Origin: Kibdelosporangium philippinense
GTDB taxonomy: Bacteria > Actinomycetota > Actinomycetes > Mycobacteriales > Pseudonocardiaceae
Assembly (NCBI RefSeq): GCF_021390435.2
Contig: NZ_JAJVCN010000002.1
Span: forward strand, 992,001 to 1,056,000
Length of the DNA stretch: 64,000 bases
Direction of reading: 5' to 3'
Shown: positions 42,045 to 49,436 of the stretch, one piece after another
Layout of the letters: each line of letters opens with the position of its first letter
Numbering within the stretch: the stretch's first letter is position 1
Position numbers and translations under genes: made by a program
The notes under the pieces: model-generated
Seen by the model: only the letters and a program-made list of their open reading frames with translations
The model's database searches: none
What the model was told of the DNA's origin: nothing

Positions 42045-42629
42045 TCAGGCGTGCGAACGACGACGCAAGAAGTAGGCACCCGCGCCACCGGCCGCGAGCA
42101 GACCCGCGCCGCCCAGCACGTACATGCCCGCGTCCGACCCGGAATCCTGCTGGGCCGCGGCCTCGCTGCCGTCTCCGGTGTTGGCCGAGCCCTTTGGCTT
42201 CACCGCGACCTGGGCCTCCCTCGGCTTGACCGGGGCAGGCTTTGTCGCAGTGGCCGTCGGCTTCGTCTTTTCATCGGTGACGATGGTCAGCTTCGAGGCC
42301 ACGCGGACCGTGCCGCACTGGTAGGTCACCGGGTAGGTGCCGGGCTTCGCGTCCTTCTTGACCGTGGTCGCGCCGGTGAGCGCCTTGCCGCCCTTGCCGT
42401 CGTCCTTGAGGGACACCTCGAATGGCTCGAGCACGGTGGAATCCACCTTGGCAGTGGTGAATTTGGGGTCGTCGCAGGTGCCGATCACGCTGATCTTGTC
42501 GCCGGCCTTGGCCGGATTGTGGTCGAAGCCGAGCGAGCCTTTGGCCGTCGTCGCATTCGCCATGGGTGCGGCCAGCGCGAGGCCGGCGATTCCGAGGGCA
42601 ACGGTGCCGAAAAAGGTCTTCTTGTGCAT
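42045..42629 (-). CDS. Secreted surface protein with C-terminal anchor (copy 1)
   Basis: A 194-residue envelope protein. Signal peptide residues 1-25 end PMANA. Residues ~26-125 form an all-beta, Ig-like module with one cysteine pair (GTCDDPKFTT and YQCGTVRV). A Lys/Pro/Thr-rich stretch (TKPTATATKPAPVKP) probably crosses the wall. The end has ANTGDGSE, then a transmembrane helix (MYVLGGAGLLAAGGAGAYFL) and a basic tail RRRSHA, like a sortase sorting signal though without a canonical LPxTG. It is upstream of the class F sortase, which suggests anchoring by it (inference). GGGGAAC precedes the ATG. Confidence 0.78.
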   Translation of the reverse strand: MHKKTFFGTVALGIAGLALAAPMANATTAKGSLGFDHNPAKAGDKISVIGTCDDPKFTTAKVDSTVLEPFEVSLKDDGKGGKALTGATTVKKDAKPGTYPVTYQCGTVRVASKLTIVTDEKTKPTATATKPAPVKPREAQVAVKPKGSANTGDGSEAAAQQDSGSDAGMYVLGGAGLLAAGGAGAYFLRRRSHA

Positions 42630-42884
42630 TTCAGGTTCCCCGAGTCTTTGAAAAGGTGTGTTCTGCTTTCTCACCCACAAAGACGCCCATGACGGTAGAT
42701 GGTTGAGCCGGGGATCGCCCGAAAATTGCCAGACTTTGCAAGCAACCTTCACCGGAGATAGAAAATGGCGGCTTTGCCCCTATTGATGACTAAACCACCC
42801 GCGCTGGTAACGCGTCTGGTATTGCAACGCCTCGGCTGAGCCGCCGAAAATTCACCTCGATCAAGCGAATGTGCACTGGTCGCC

Positions 42885-43322
42885 CTAAAGCTCAGTCCAA
42901 GCCCCGTCGAACGTCACCTCGGCCAAGCTGGCCGGCGGAAAGTGTTGTGGCGCTTGGTCGCCGAGCAGGATCCAGGCCAGCTCGTGCACCGCCGGATTGT
43001 GCCCGATCAGCAGCAGGGTGCCGATCTCGTCGCCGGTCTGCCAGATCAGCTCACGCAGCGCGTCGACGCTGGCCTCGTAGATGCCCGGTTCGAAGGTGAC
43101 CTTGGGCTGACTCGCCAGCTCCGCACTGACCTGCTGCCAGGTCTGCCGCGTGCGCAGCGCCGGCGAGCACAGCACGCGTTCCGGCTTCGCCACAGCGAGC
43201 CGCCGTCCGGCCTCGCTGGCCTCCTTGCGGCCGATCGGGGTCAGCGGACGGTCCGCGTCGGCCGTGCCAGGCTCGTTCGCGGCGCTGGCATGCCGCAGTA
43301 TCAGCAGCGTACGGGCGGTCAT
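42885..43322 (-). CDS. sixA: SixA-type phosphohistidine phosphatase
   Basis: A 145-residue histidine phosphatase. The catalytic RH motif is at the start (LLILRHASAANEPG), a second Arg is in DRPLTPIGRKEA, and the second catalytic His is in LLLIGHNPAVHELA. SixA removes phosphate from histidines of phosphorelay or PTS proteins; the target here is unknown. It is cytoplasmic, with no signal peptide. It is divergent from the flavin-dependent oxidoreductase gene; the ~50-bp gap must hold both promoters. Confidence 0.85.
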   Translation of the reverse strand: MTARTLLILRHASAANEPGTADADRPLTPIGRKEASEAGRRLAVAKPERVLCSPALRTRQTWQQVSAELASQPKVTFEPGIYEASVDALRELIWQTGDEIGTLLLIGHNPAVHELAWILLGDQAPQHFPPASLAEVTFDGAWTEL

Positions 43323-43371
43323 GCGGGCCAGTCTGACATTTTTGTCGGTGGTCGGGTGCATGGTGTGAGAC

Positions 43372-44232
43372 ATGCGATTCTCAGTGAACATCCCGAACTT
43401 CGGCGACTTCGCCGACCCGGAGGCCGTTGCCGTCCTCGCACAAGCGGTCGAGCACGCGGGATGGGACGCGTTGTTCATATGGGACCACGTGGTGCACGAG
43501 AAGCGTCTGGTCAGGGACATCGCGGACCCGTGGATCCTGCTCACCGCGGCTGGCCTGGTCACCAGCCGGATCAAGCTCGGCACGATGATCACGCCGGTCG
43601 CGCGCCGCCGCCCGCAGAAACTCGCGCGCGAAGTGACCACGTTGGACCACCTCACCGGCGGCCGGATGATCCTGGGCGTGGGTCTCGGCGAGCCCGTTGA
43701 CGACGAATACGGCGCGTTCGGCGAACCGACGTCCCGGCGCGTGCTCGCCGAGCGCCTCGACGAGGGCCTGACCGTCCTTGACCGCTTGTGGTCAGGGGAA
43801 CGTACGACATTCGAGGGAAAGCACGTGACAGTACGAGACGTGATGTTCCGGCCGACGCCCGTACAACGGCCACGCGTGCCGATCTGGGTCGGCGGGCGAT
43901 GGCCGAACCTGCCGCCGATGCGCCGCGCGGCACGGTGGGACGGCGCCATTCCAATGTTGAGCGGCGCATGGCAGGCAGAGCCGCCGCCACTGGACGAAGT
44001 TCGCTCGGCAGGCAAGTTCTTACAAGCAGAGCGCGCCGAGGCAGGCTTGGCGGACGAACCGTTCGACTTCGTGGTCGGTGGTTCCAGTCCAGCCGGTGAA
44101 TGGCCGACGCTTCAAGCGCTCGTTGAAGCGGGCGTGACGTGGTGGGACGAGCGCATGCCGTTCGGCGAGTTACTCGACAACGCCGACGCGATTCGCAGGC
44201 GAATCGACCAAGGACCGCCGACGCTCGCGTGA
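43372..44232 (+). CDS. LLM-class flavin-dependent oxidoreductase
   Basis: A 286-residue luciferase-like monooxygenase TIM barrel. It starts MRFSVNIPNFGDFADPEAV and has AVEHAGWDALFIWDHV, TSRIKLGTMITPVARRRP, and VTTLDHLTGGRMILGVGLG, all typical. Members use F420 or FMN; the pattern here fits the F420-dependent branch common in actinomycetes, but the cofactor cannot be fixed from sequence. The substrate is unknown. ATG start. A perfect bidirectional hairpin follows the stop. Confidence 0.85.
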   Translation: MRFSVNIPNFGDFADPEAVAVLAQAVEHAGWDALFIWDHVVHEKRLVRDIADPWILLTAAGLVTSRIKLGTMITPVARRRPQKLAREVTTLDHLTGGRMILGVGLGEPVDDEYGAFGEPTSRRVLAERLDEGLTVLDRLWSGERTTFEGKHVTVRDVMFRPTPVQRPRVPIWVGGRWPNLPPMRRAARWDGAIPMLSGAWQAEPPPLDEVRSAGKFLQAERAEAGLADEPFDFVVGGSSPAGEWPTLQALVEAGVTWWDERMPFGELLDNADAIRRRIDQGPPTLA

Positions 44233-44238
44233 TGCCGC

Positions 44239-44265
44239 GATTTGGTGTGGGGCCCACACCAAATC
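44239..44265. terminator. Bidirectional terminator hairpin
   Basis: GATTTGGTGTGGG (44239-44251) pairs perfectly with CCCACACCAAATC (44253-44265) around a single central G, between the convergent oxidoreductase and second sortase genes. It is unrelated in sequence to the CTCGTGAGTGG hairpin family. Confidence 0.8.
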
Positions 44266-44281
44266 ACCACCCACTATCCAC

Positions 44282-44887
44282 TCAGGACGTTGGAGGCACC
44301 AAGGTCGCGTAGACGATGATGTTGTCCTTGTAGCTGTGGGCCGCGTGGTCGAACGTGCCACCGCAGGTGATCAGCCGCAGTTCCGAGCCGTAGGTGTCGC
44401 CGTAGACCTTCTCGCTCGGGAACTCCTTCTTCGCGATCTGCTCGACGTGCGTGACCTTGAAGTGCGCGGTCGTCCCGTCCTGTCTGGACACGGAGACCTC
44501 GTCACCGACGGCCATCTCCTTGAGGCGGAAGAAGATCCCGGGTTTCTTCTTGCCGTCGACGTGGCCGAGGATGACTGCGGGACCCAGCTCGCCCGGTGTC
44601 CTCGCCTTGTCGTACCAGCCTGCTTGCATCGGCTGGTCGACCGGCGGGACCTGGATGGTCTGGTCCGCGTTCAGGCCGAGCGGGATCAGCGACGAACGCG
44701 CGCCGATCTTCGGGATGACGATCTCGGTCGGTGTCGAAGCAGGCAACGAAGCGACACCCTTGGCAGGCGTGGCATTGTCCTCCACAATGGACTGTTGCCC
44801 CGTCGCCGCCGGTTGTTGCTGTTCGGCCTGACCGCTGCACCCCGCGAGTGCGAGGAGAAGAACGACGCCACCGAGCCATTTCCGCAT
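44282..44887 (-). CDS. Class F sortase (copy 2), lipoprotein-like
   Basis: A 201-residue paralogue of the sortase at 41293. It shares the start MRKWLGG, a lipobox (LALAGC), IVIPKIGARSSLIPLGLNADQ, catalytic His in VILGHVDG and Cys in LITCGGTFD, then HSYKDNIIVYA. Its start is 6 bp after the stop of the upstream surface-protein gene, so the two are translated together. It presumably anchors that protein outside the membrane. The two sortases clearly derive from one duplication that included their partner genes. Confidence 0.88.
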   Translation of the reverse strand: MRKWLGGVVLLLALAGCSGQAEQQQPAATGQQSIVEDNATPAKGVASLPASTPTEIVIPKIGARSSLIPLGLNADQTIQVPPVDQPMQAGWYDKARTPGELGPAVILGHVDGKKKPGIFFRLKEMAVGDEVSVSRQDGTTAHFKVTHVEQIAKKEFPSEKVYGDTYGSELRLITCGGTFDHAAHSYKDNIIVYATLVPPTS

Positions 44888-44893
44888 CCGCGA

Positions 44894-45259
44894 TCAGCCC
44901 TGCTTGCGCGTGCGGCGGTAGATCACCGACCCACCGGCGGCGACCGCCACCAGCGCGATCCCGCCGATCGCCAGCGGCCCAGCCGGGCTGGACGACTCTT
45001 CCATGCCAGCACCGGTTTCCGGCGCACCAACCGGCCTGAGCACCCTCGGCCGCTCAGTCGGCGCGGTCTCCCGGGCCGTGGGCGGCGTGGTCAGCCGAGT
45101 GCTCGTCGGCACAAGAGTGCCTGGGGTCTCGGTCGGCCGAGTCGACGTCGGCGGCGTCGGCGGCTGGGAGGCTGCGGCGTCCGCCATCGCGATGGGCGCA
45201 CCAAGAATCAAGAAACCTGCGCCGAGCGCCAGACCGGCCACAGTGGAGCGAATACGCAT
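44894..45259 (-). CDS. Secreted sortase substrate (copy 2)
   Basis: A 121-residue envelope protein. Signal peptide residues 1-27 end AMADA. The middle is a Pro/Thr-rich stalk with no folded domain (PPTPPTSTRPTETPG and similar). The C-terminus has APETGAG, then a transmembrane helix (PLAIGGIALVAVAAGGSVIY) and RRTRKQG. This is the layout of a sorting signal with PETG in place of LPxTG. It lacks the globular module of copy 1, so it may act mainly as a spacer or as a pared-down duplicate. Its gene is coupled to the second class F sortase. Confidence 0.78.
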   Translation of the reverse strand: MRIRSTVAGLALGAGFLILGAPIAMADAAASQPPTPPTSTRPTETPGTLVPTSTRLTTPPTARETAPTERPRVLRPVGAPETGAGMEESSSPAGPLAIGGIALVAVAAGGSVIYRRTRKQG

Positions 45260-45747
45260 CGGAGACCCTTTCTCAAGTTCAGGCGGGTTCATGCCTTCGC
45301 ACCAAGCACGCCCAAGTCGATCTCCGGGTTGCCCCGAGTTTCAAAGTTTTTTCCCGCCCAGCCAACACCGGGTCAGCCACACCGTTGGTCACCGCGATCG
45401 GCAAACAGCCAGCACAGGTGAGCACCACCGAATTCCCCAGGCAGAAGCCGTGCCACAGCAGAAGAAAGGCAGCGAGGCATCGGACAGCAGCAGGCCCGGC
45501 TCTCCCACTGCACCGGAAAGCCAGCGAGGCGATGGCCAAAGGCCTGACCTGCACAGGCATCGGGCATCAGGCATCAGACCAGGCTGTCCCACAGCATTGG
45601 AAAGTAGGCGAGGCGATGGCTCTTGCGAAGCTACCCGGGCGAGCGCGAGCCTCACAACGCTCCTGGCTTCGCCGATGCTCCCGACCCGCGCTGTCCGGCC
45701 TGAATGATCAAACCGGACAGCATTGGCAAAGGCGACTGGGTGCCTGC
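45260..45747. repeat. 488-bp intergenic region with an imperfect direct repeat
   Basis: No credible gene. About 40 bp are duplicated with differences. The first copy (from ~45495) has CTCTCCCACTGCACCGGAAA followed by GCCAGCGAGGCGATGGC. The second (from ~45580) has CTGTCCCACAGCATTGGAAA followed by GTAGGCGAGGCGATGGC. The remainder is unstructured, A/G/C-rich sequence between the convergence-free ends of the surface-protein promoter and lpdA. Confidence 0.45.
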
Positions 45748-47151
45748 CTAGTCGAGGTCGTCGTGGCGCATCAAACGCCTGCCCGCCTCGGTGATCGAAC
45801 CGGACAGGGAGGGATAAACCGAGAACGTCAAAGCCATGTGCTCGACGGTCAACTGGTTCTGCACGGCGATCGCGATCGGGAGGATGAGCTCGCTGGCCGA
45901 TGGCGCGACCACCACGCCGCCGATGACCACGCCGGTCGCTGGGCGGCAGAACAGCTTCACGAAGCCGCGGCGCAGACCCTCCATTTTGGCCCGTGCGTTG
46001 GTCGCGAGCGGGAGCATGATTGTGCGGGCGGGGACTTCGCCCGAGTCGATCGCGTGCTGGCTGATGCCGACCGTCGCGATCTCCGGGTGGGTGAACACGT
46101 TTGCCGCCACGGTCTTCAGCCTGATCGGCGCGACACCTTCGCCCAGCGCGTGCCACATCGCGATGCGGCCCTGCATGCCCGCGACCGATGCCAGCATCAA
46201 CACGCCGGTGCAGTCACCTGCTGCGTACACACCTGGCACGCCTGTGCGTGACACGCGGTCGACGGAGATGAATCCCCCAGGCCCCGGTTCGATACCGACC
46301 TTTTCCAGGCCGATGTCGGAGGTGTTCGGGACTGAGCCGACTGTCATCAGCGCGTGGCTCGCTTCGATCTTGCGGCCATCCTGCAGGTGCACGACGACGC
46401 CGTCGGTCACTCGCTCGACCTTCTCCGCACGCGCGTGCTTGTACAGCGTCGTACCGCGTTCGGCGAAGGCGTCTTCGAGCACAGCGGCCGCGTCGGCGTC
46501 TTCGTGCGGGAGCACGCGGTCGCGGCTGGAGACGACGCTGACCTTCACGCCCATCTCGGTGTAGGCCGAGGCAAACTCCGCGCCCGTCACGCCGGAACCG
46601 ACAACGACCAAGTGCTCCGGCAACTCGGTCAAGTCGTACAGCTGGCGCCAATCGAGGATCCGCTCGCCATCTGGCACCGCGCCGGGCAGCACGCGCGGGG
46701 TTGCTCCCGTTGAGATCAGTGTCACATCGGCTGCGATCACTTCGGGCTCGCCGTTGTGCGGGGTCACGCCGATCAGGTGGGCCGCCATCCCCGGCTGCTC
46801 GTCGACGAACCGCGCGTTGCCTGCGATCAGCCGCACGCCTTCACGCTGGAGGCGCGCACGGATGTCCGCCGACTGTGCGAGCGCCAAACCGCGTACCCGG
46901 CCGTGCACGACCGGCACCTCGACTGCCGCGTCCGAGCCGTTGGTACGGATCCCCAGCTCATCGGCGTTGCGGAAGGCTGACCGGGCACCGGCCGACGCGA
47001 TGAACGTCTTCGACGGGACGCAGTCGTACAGCACACACGCGCCGCCTAGGCCGTCGCGCTCAACAATCGTGACGTCCGCGCCGTGCTGCGCTGCGACCAG
47101 CGCCGCCTCGTAGCCACCGACGCCGCCACCCATGATCACGATCCGGGTCAA
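45748..47151 (-). CDS. lpdA: NAD(P)H-quinone dehydrogenase LpdA (disulfide-reductase family)
   Basis: A 467-residue flavoprotein of the lipoamide-dehydrogenase family. FAD motif VIMGGGVGGYEAALVAAQHG, the redox pair in GGACVLYDCVPSK (C-x4-C), the NAD(P) motif VVGSGVTGAEFASAYTE and GVYAAGDCTG are present. The C-terminal HPTxxE proton-relay motif of true disulfide reductases is replaced by YPSLSGSITE, as in mycobacterial LpdA (Rv3303c), which reduces quinones and is linked to oxidative-stress resistance. A TTG start at 47151 is fixed by AGGAGG seven bases upstream. A 16-bp palindrome lies 100 bp upstream. Confidence 0.88.
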   Translation of the reverse strand: MTRIVIMGGGVGGYEAALVAAQHGADVTIVERDGLGGACVLYDCVPSKTFIASAGARSAFRNADELGIRTNGSDAAVEVPVVHGRVRGLALAQSADIRARLQREGVRLIAGNARFVDEQPGMAAHLIGVTPHNGEPEVIAADVTLISTGATPRVLPGAVPDGERILDWRQLYDLTELPEHLVVVGSGVTGAEFASAYTEMGVKVSVVSSRDRVLPHEDADAAAVLEDAFAERGTTLYKHARAEKVERVTDGVVVHLQDGRKIEASHALMTVGSVPNTSDIGLEKVGIEPGPGGFISVDRVSRTGVPGVYAAGDCTGVLMLASVAGMQGRIAMWHALGEGVAPIRLKTVAANVFTHPEIATVGISQHAIDSGEVPARTIMLPLATNARAKMEGLRRGFVKLFCRPATGVVIGGVVVAPSASELILPIAIAVQNQLTVEHMALTFSVYPSLSGSITEAGRRLMRHDDLD

Positions 47152-47250
47152 CGGGGTTCCTCCTGTACCGCACGAGCTGGTCGCCCTAAACCGTACGCTT
47201 GAACCGTCACCGTCACGCAGCCGGGCATTCCCTGCTCACCCCACCTGGCC

Positions 47251-47266
47251 CGCGGTTATAACCGCG
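47251..47266. promoter_or_regulatory. Perfect 16-bp palindrome upstream of lpdA
   Basis: CGCGGTTATAACCGCG is fully self-complementary and lies ~100 bp upstream of the lpdA start. Perfect symmetry in a promoter region suggests an operator for a dimeric regulator; which one is unknown. Confidence 0.5.
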
Positions 47267-47399
47267 TTCGGGCAGCGGTAAGGCACTGTTCGCTTGCCAG
47301 CGCGGAGACCGTGGGTGTCCATTGAGGCTTCGGAACTCATTTGGGGCGGAGCTCAGAGCCAACCGGGCAACCTCGATGACCAATGGTCCGGCAGCCGGT

Positions 47400-47890
47400 G
47401 GCAAGCAGGCCTCCGCGGCCTGGCCGCTCATGGCTTGACGGCTTGCTTGGTCAATCGCTCGGCTTGGCCGCTTGCTTGTTTGCTCGATGGCTCGGTGGTG
47501 GCCTTTTGCTTATCCGAACGCCCGGGGCTTGGCGACTCGGCAACCCCACGGCTTGGCGGCTTGCTTGGTCCATGGCTCGGCCTGGTGGTTTGTTCGGACG
47601 CTGGACCCGACGGACCCGACAACCCCACGAACTTGGCCGCTCGGCCGGGTCCACGGCTCGGTCGTGCGGGGACTGCTCGACGGCTTGGCAGTTCCGTGGC
47701 TCAACGGCCCGGACTCGGTCGGTTCGGGTTTGGCCGGGCCATGACTTGGGGGCGTAGGGCTCGGCAGCTCAGGCTTTGGCAACCCACGACTTGGTCGCCT
47801 GCTTAGTCCATCCATGGCTTGGCCGCGTGGGCCACTCCATGGTTCAGTCGCGTGGGCGCTCCATGGCTTGGCCGGTCTGTTTGGTTCGCC
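47400..47890. repeat. Low-complexity degenerate repeat tract
   Basis: About 490 bp between lpdA and the next gene consist of decayed short repeats built on GGCTTGGC, GGCTTGCTTGG and CCATGGCTTGGCC, with frequent TCGGC and GACTCGG variants. Near 47805-47875 the units are ~25-33 bp long (three CCATGG-containing copies with CGCGTGGGC between them). Reverse-strand reading gives Pro-rich peptide (SHGPAKPE-like) but without a start signal or conserved ends, so I do not call a gene. It is unlike the codon use of neighbours. Confidence 0.55.
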
Positions 47891-47904
47891 TCCTTTGGGT
47901 TTGG

Positions 47905-48366
47905 TCAGGTTGTCAGCCAGTCTTCTGTTCGGCGGTGACGGCCGAGCTCAACTGCGTCGAACTCGTCGAAGTGGTTGCCTTTCTCCACACCTAGCTGCCT
48001 TAGGGCTTGGGAGATGGGGGTGCCTTCTGGTGGTGGGCGTTCTCCTTCTCGCAGGTGTATAGGCCCGAGGATGATTTCTCCTTCGTGCCAGATCTGGGCT
48101 GACTGGGTTCCTGCTCCGCCGAAGTACTCCGCTTCTACGTAGGCCAGTGGGGCCGCCTTTGAGCTTCCTGCCAGCATGGGGCCGAGGGTGGCTGGGGCTA
48201 GAGCGAATCCTTCTAAGCAGGTCTCCGTGCCGTCGTTGAGCGCGTTCACTACCGCGCCGGTTATTGGGAGCAAGGACACGTGCTGCCCTATGGGCACTAT
48301 GTGGGCGTGAGGGATCGTGCGGGCTAGGTCTGTGAGCACCGCTTCGTCTGCCAGCACCGCTTCCAG
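47905..48366 (-). CDS. Conserved hypothetical protein
   Basis: About 153 residues, soluble, no signal peptide. Recognisable blocks are ARTIPHAHIVPIGQHVSLLP, AYVEAEYFGGAGTQSAQIWH and GTPISQALRQLGVEKGNHFDEF. The pattern is that of a small immunity- or housekeeping-type protein of actinomycetes, but I cannot name the family. The start is unusual: AGGAGG is ideally placed for a CTG at 48366, while a GTG at 48357 is late and an ATG at 48450 would leave only 37 bp to the divergent gene. Low-complexity repeats begin right after the stop. Confidence 0.6.
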   Translation of the reverse strand: MEAVLADEAVLTDLARTIPHAHIVPIGQHVSLLPITGAVVNALNDGTETCLEGFALAPATLGPMLAGSSKAAPLAYVEAEYFGGAGTQSAQIWHEGEIILGPIHLREGERPPPEGTPISQALRQLGVEKGNHFDEFDAVELGRHRRTEDWLTT

Positions 48367-48487
48367 GCAATACACCTCCTCATTCTTGTCCAGTGACGTC
48401 TGTCGGCGGGGAGTATCCACGCCTTGTTGATCCGACTCCCCGAGCCGCATCCCTTCGCCGGATGTGTCGGGTCGCTACGCTGTCCGC

Positions 48488-48937
48488 GTGCCGCTCTATG
48501 CCGCGTACGGGTCCAACATGGATCCCAGCCAGATGCTCGAGCGAGCGCCCTACTCGCCGATGGCGGGTACCGGGTGGCTCACGGGCTGGCGCCTGACCTT
48601 CGGAGGCGAGGACCTCGGCTGGGAGGGCGCACTCGCGACCATCGTCGAAGACCCCGAATCACAGGTGTTCGCCGTCCTCTACGACGTCAGTCCCCGCGAC
48701 GAATCCCGGCTGGACCGCTGGGAGGGCGCGCTCGGCCTGTACCGGAAGATCCGGCTGCGGGTCCAGACGTTGGAAGGCTCGGTTGTCGCCTGGCTGTACG
48801 TTCTCGATGCCTACGAGGGTGGTCTGCCTTCCGCGCGATACCTGGGCGTGGTCGCCGACGCCGCCGAGGCTGCGGGCGCGCCCGCTGACTACGTCGCTGA
48901 CCTGCGGATCAGGCCCTGCCAGGGCATAGGCCCCTAG
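48488..48937 (+). CDS. Gamma-glutamylcyclotransferase-like protein
   Basis: A 149-residue GGCT-fold protein. The substrate-loop motif AAYGSNMDPSQM is at the N-terminus, followed by GWRLTFGGEDLGWEGALATI and the conserved acid region DESRLDRWEGALGLYRK. Family members release 5-oxoproline from gamma-glutamyl peptides; here the substrate is unproven. A GTG start at 48488 has no ribosome binding site, but a TACGCT -10 element ends ~9 bp upstream, so the mRNA is probably leaderless. The stop overlaps the convergent gene's stop by 4 bp. In mycobacteria the homologue also neighbours lpdA and an amiB1-type gene. Confidence 0.82.
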   Translation: MPLYAAYGSNMDPSQMLERAPYSPMAGTGWLTGWRLTFGGEDLGWEGALATIVEDPESQVFAVLYDVSPRDESRLDRWEGALGLYRKIRLRVQTLEGSVVAWLYVLDAYEGGLPSARYLGVVADAAEAAGAPADYVADLRIRPCQGIGP

Positions 48938-49374
48938 GCGGCAAGGCGGTAGCACGATCTGAGCATCAACAGGGCCTTTCGCTGGCCTCGATGATCGGCA
49001 CGAGCACGGATACATCTGCCGACACGCTCGGCGAAGGCGCCACGATGATCCGGCGGATATCTCTCCACGGCCTGTTCGAAGCAGGCCAGGGCGACCGAGG
49101 ACGCCTCCCGGCACAGCACATGGGCGAGCGCGTGGTCGAGTGAGAGCACCCGAAGGCCATGGACGTTCTCCACGTCACGGATGGAGAAGTCGCCGTGATG
49201 CACGTCGACGCCTGGCCGGGAACGGACTCTGCGTTGATCCGGAACCAGGACGTGCACGATGCCCCGATCGGCCGCCTTGCAGCCGTACAGGGCCAACGCG
49301 GTGTGGTGGGTGAGTACTGCCTCTGGTCCGGCAGTCCGAAGGGCTTCGAAGGCTCGGGTGAGCAAATTTGTCAT
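48934..49374 (-). CDS. AbiEi-like protein, shortened (N-terminal part only)
   Basis: A 146-residue protein resembling the first half of actinobacterial AbiEi-antitoxin/DUF559 proteins. TNLLTRAFEALRTAGPEAVLTHHTALALYGC is the antitoxin-like winged-helix region, given here in part as VLTHHTALALYGC. VHVLVPDQRRVRSRPGVDVHHGDF and LRVLSLDHALAHVLCREASSVALAC follow in family order. The usual C-terminal endonuclease-like domain (ESxxES...) is missing; the frame ends after ALLMLRSCYRLAA. No toxin gene is adjacent. A perfect 11-bp inverted repeat overlaps the start codon and could be an autoregulatory site. Whether the short form is functional is unclear. Confidence 0.6.
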   Translation of the reverse strand: MTNLLTRAFEALRTAGPEAVLTHHTALALYGCKAADRGIVHVLVPDQRRVRSRPGVDVHHGDFSIRDVENVHGLRVLSLDHALAHVLCREASSVALACFEQAVERYPPDHRGAFAERVGRCIRARADHRGQRKALLMLRSCYRLAA

Positions 49375-49400
49375 GCTTCCACGATGTCGGGAAGCATGAC
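49370..49400. promoter_or_regulatory. Inverted repeat over the AbiEi-like start codon
   Basis: GTCATGCTTCC (49370-49380) and GGAAGCATGAC (49390-49400) are exact complements separated by 9 bases. On the minus strand the start ATG lies in the 3' arm. An 8-codon reading frame (MLPDIVEA) beginning in the 5' arm ends on it as ATGA. It may be an operator, an mRNA hairpin that hides the start, or both. Confidence 0.55.
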
Positions 49401-49436
49401 TCCACCGCCAGATCGACTGACAGCGCCTGTGGATAA

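Noticed and set aside
47400..47890. CRISPR array or coding Pro-rich repeat protein
   Set aside because: Repeats are degenerate, of variable length and without regular spacers; the reverse-strand frame has no ribosome binding site or conserved ends.
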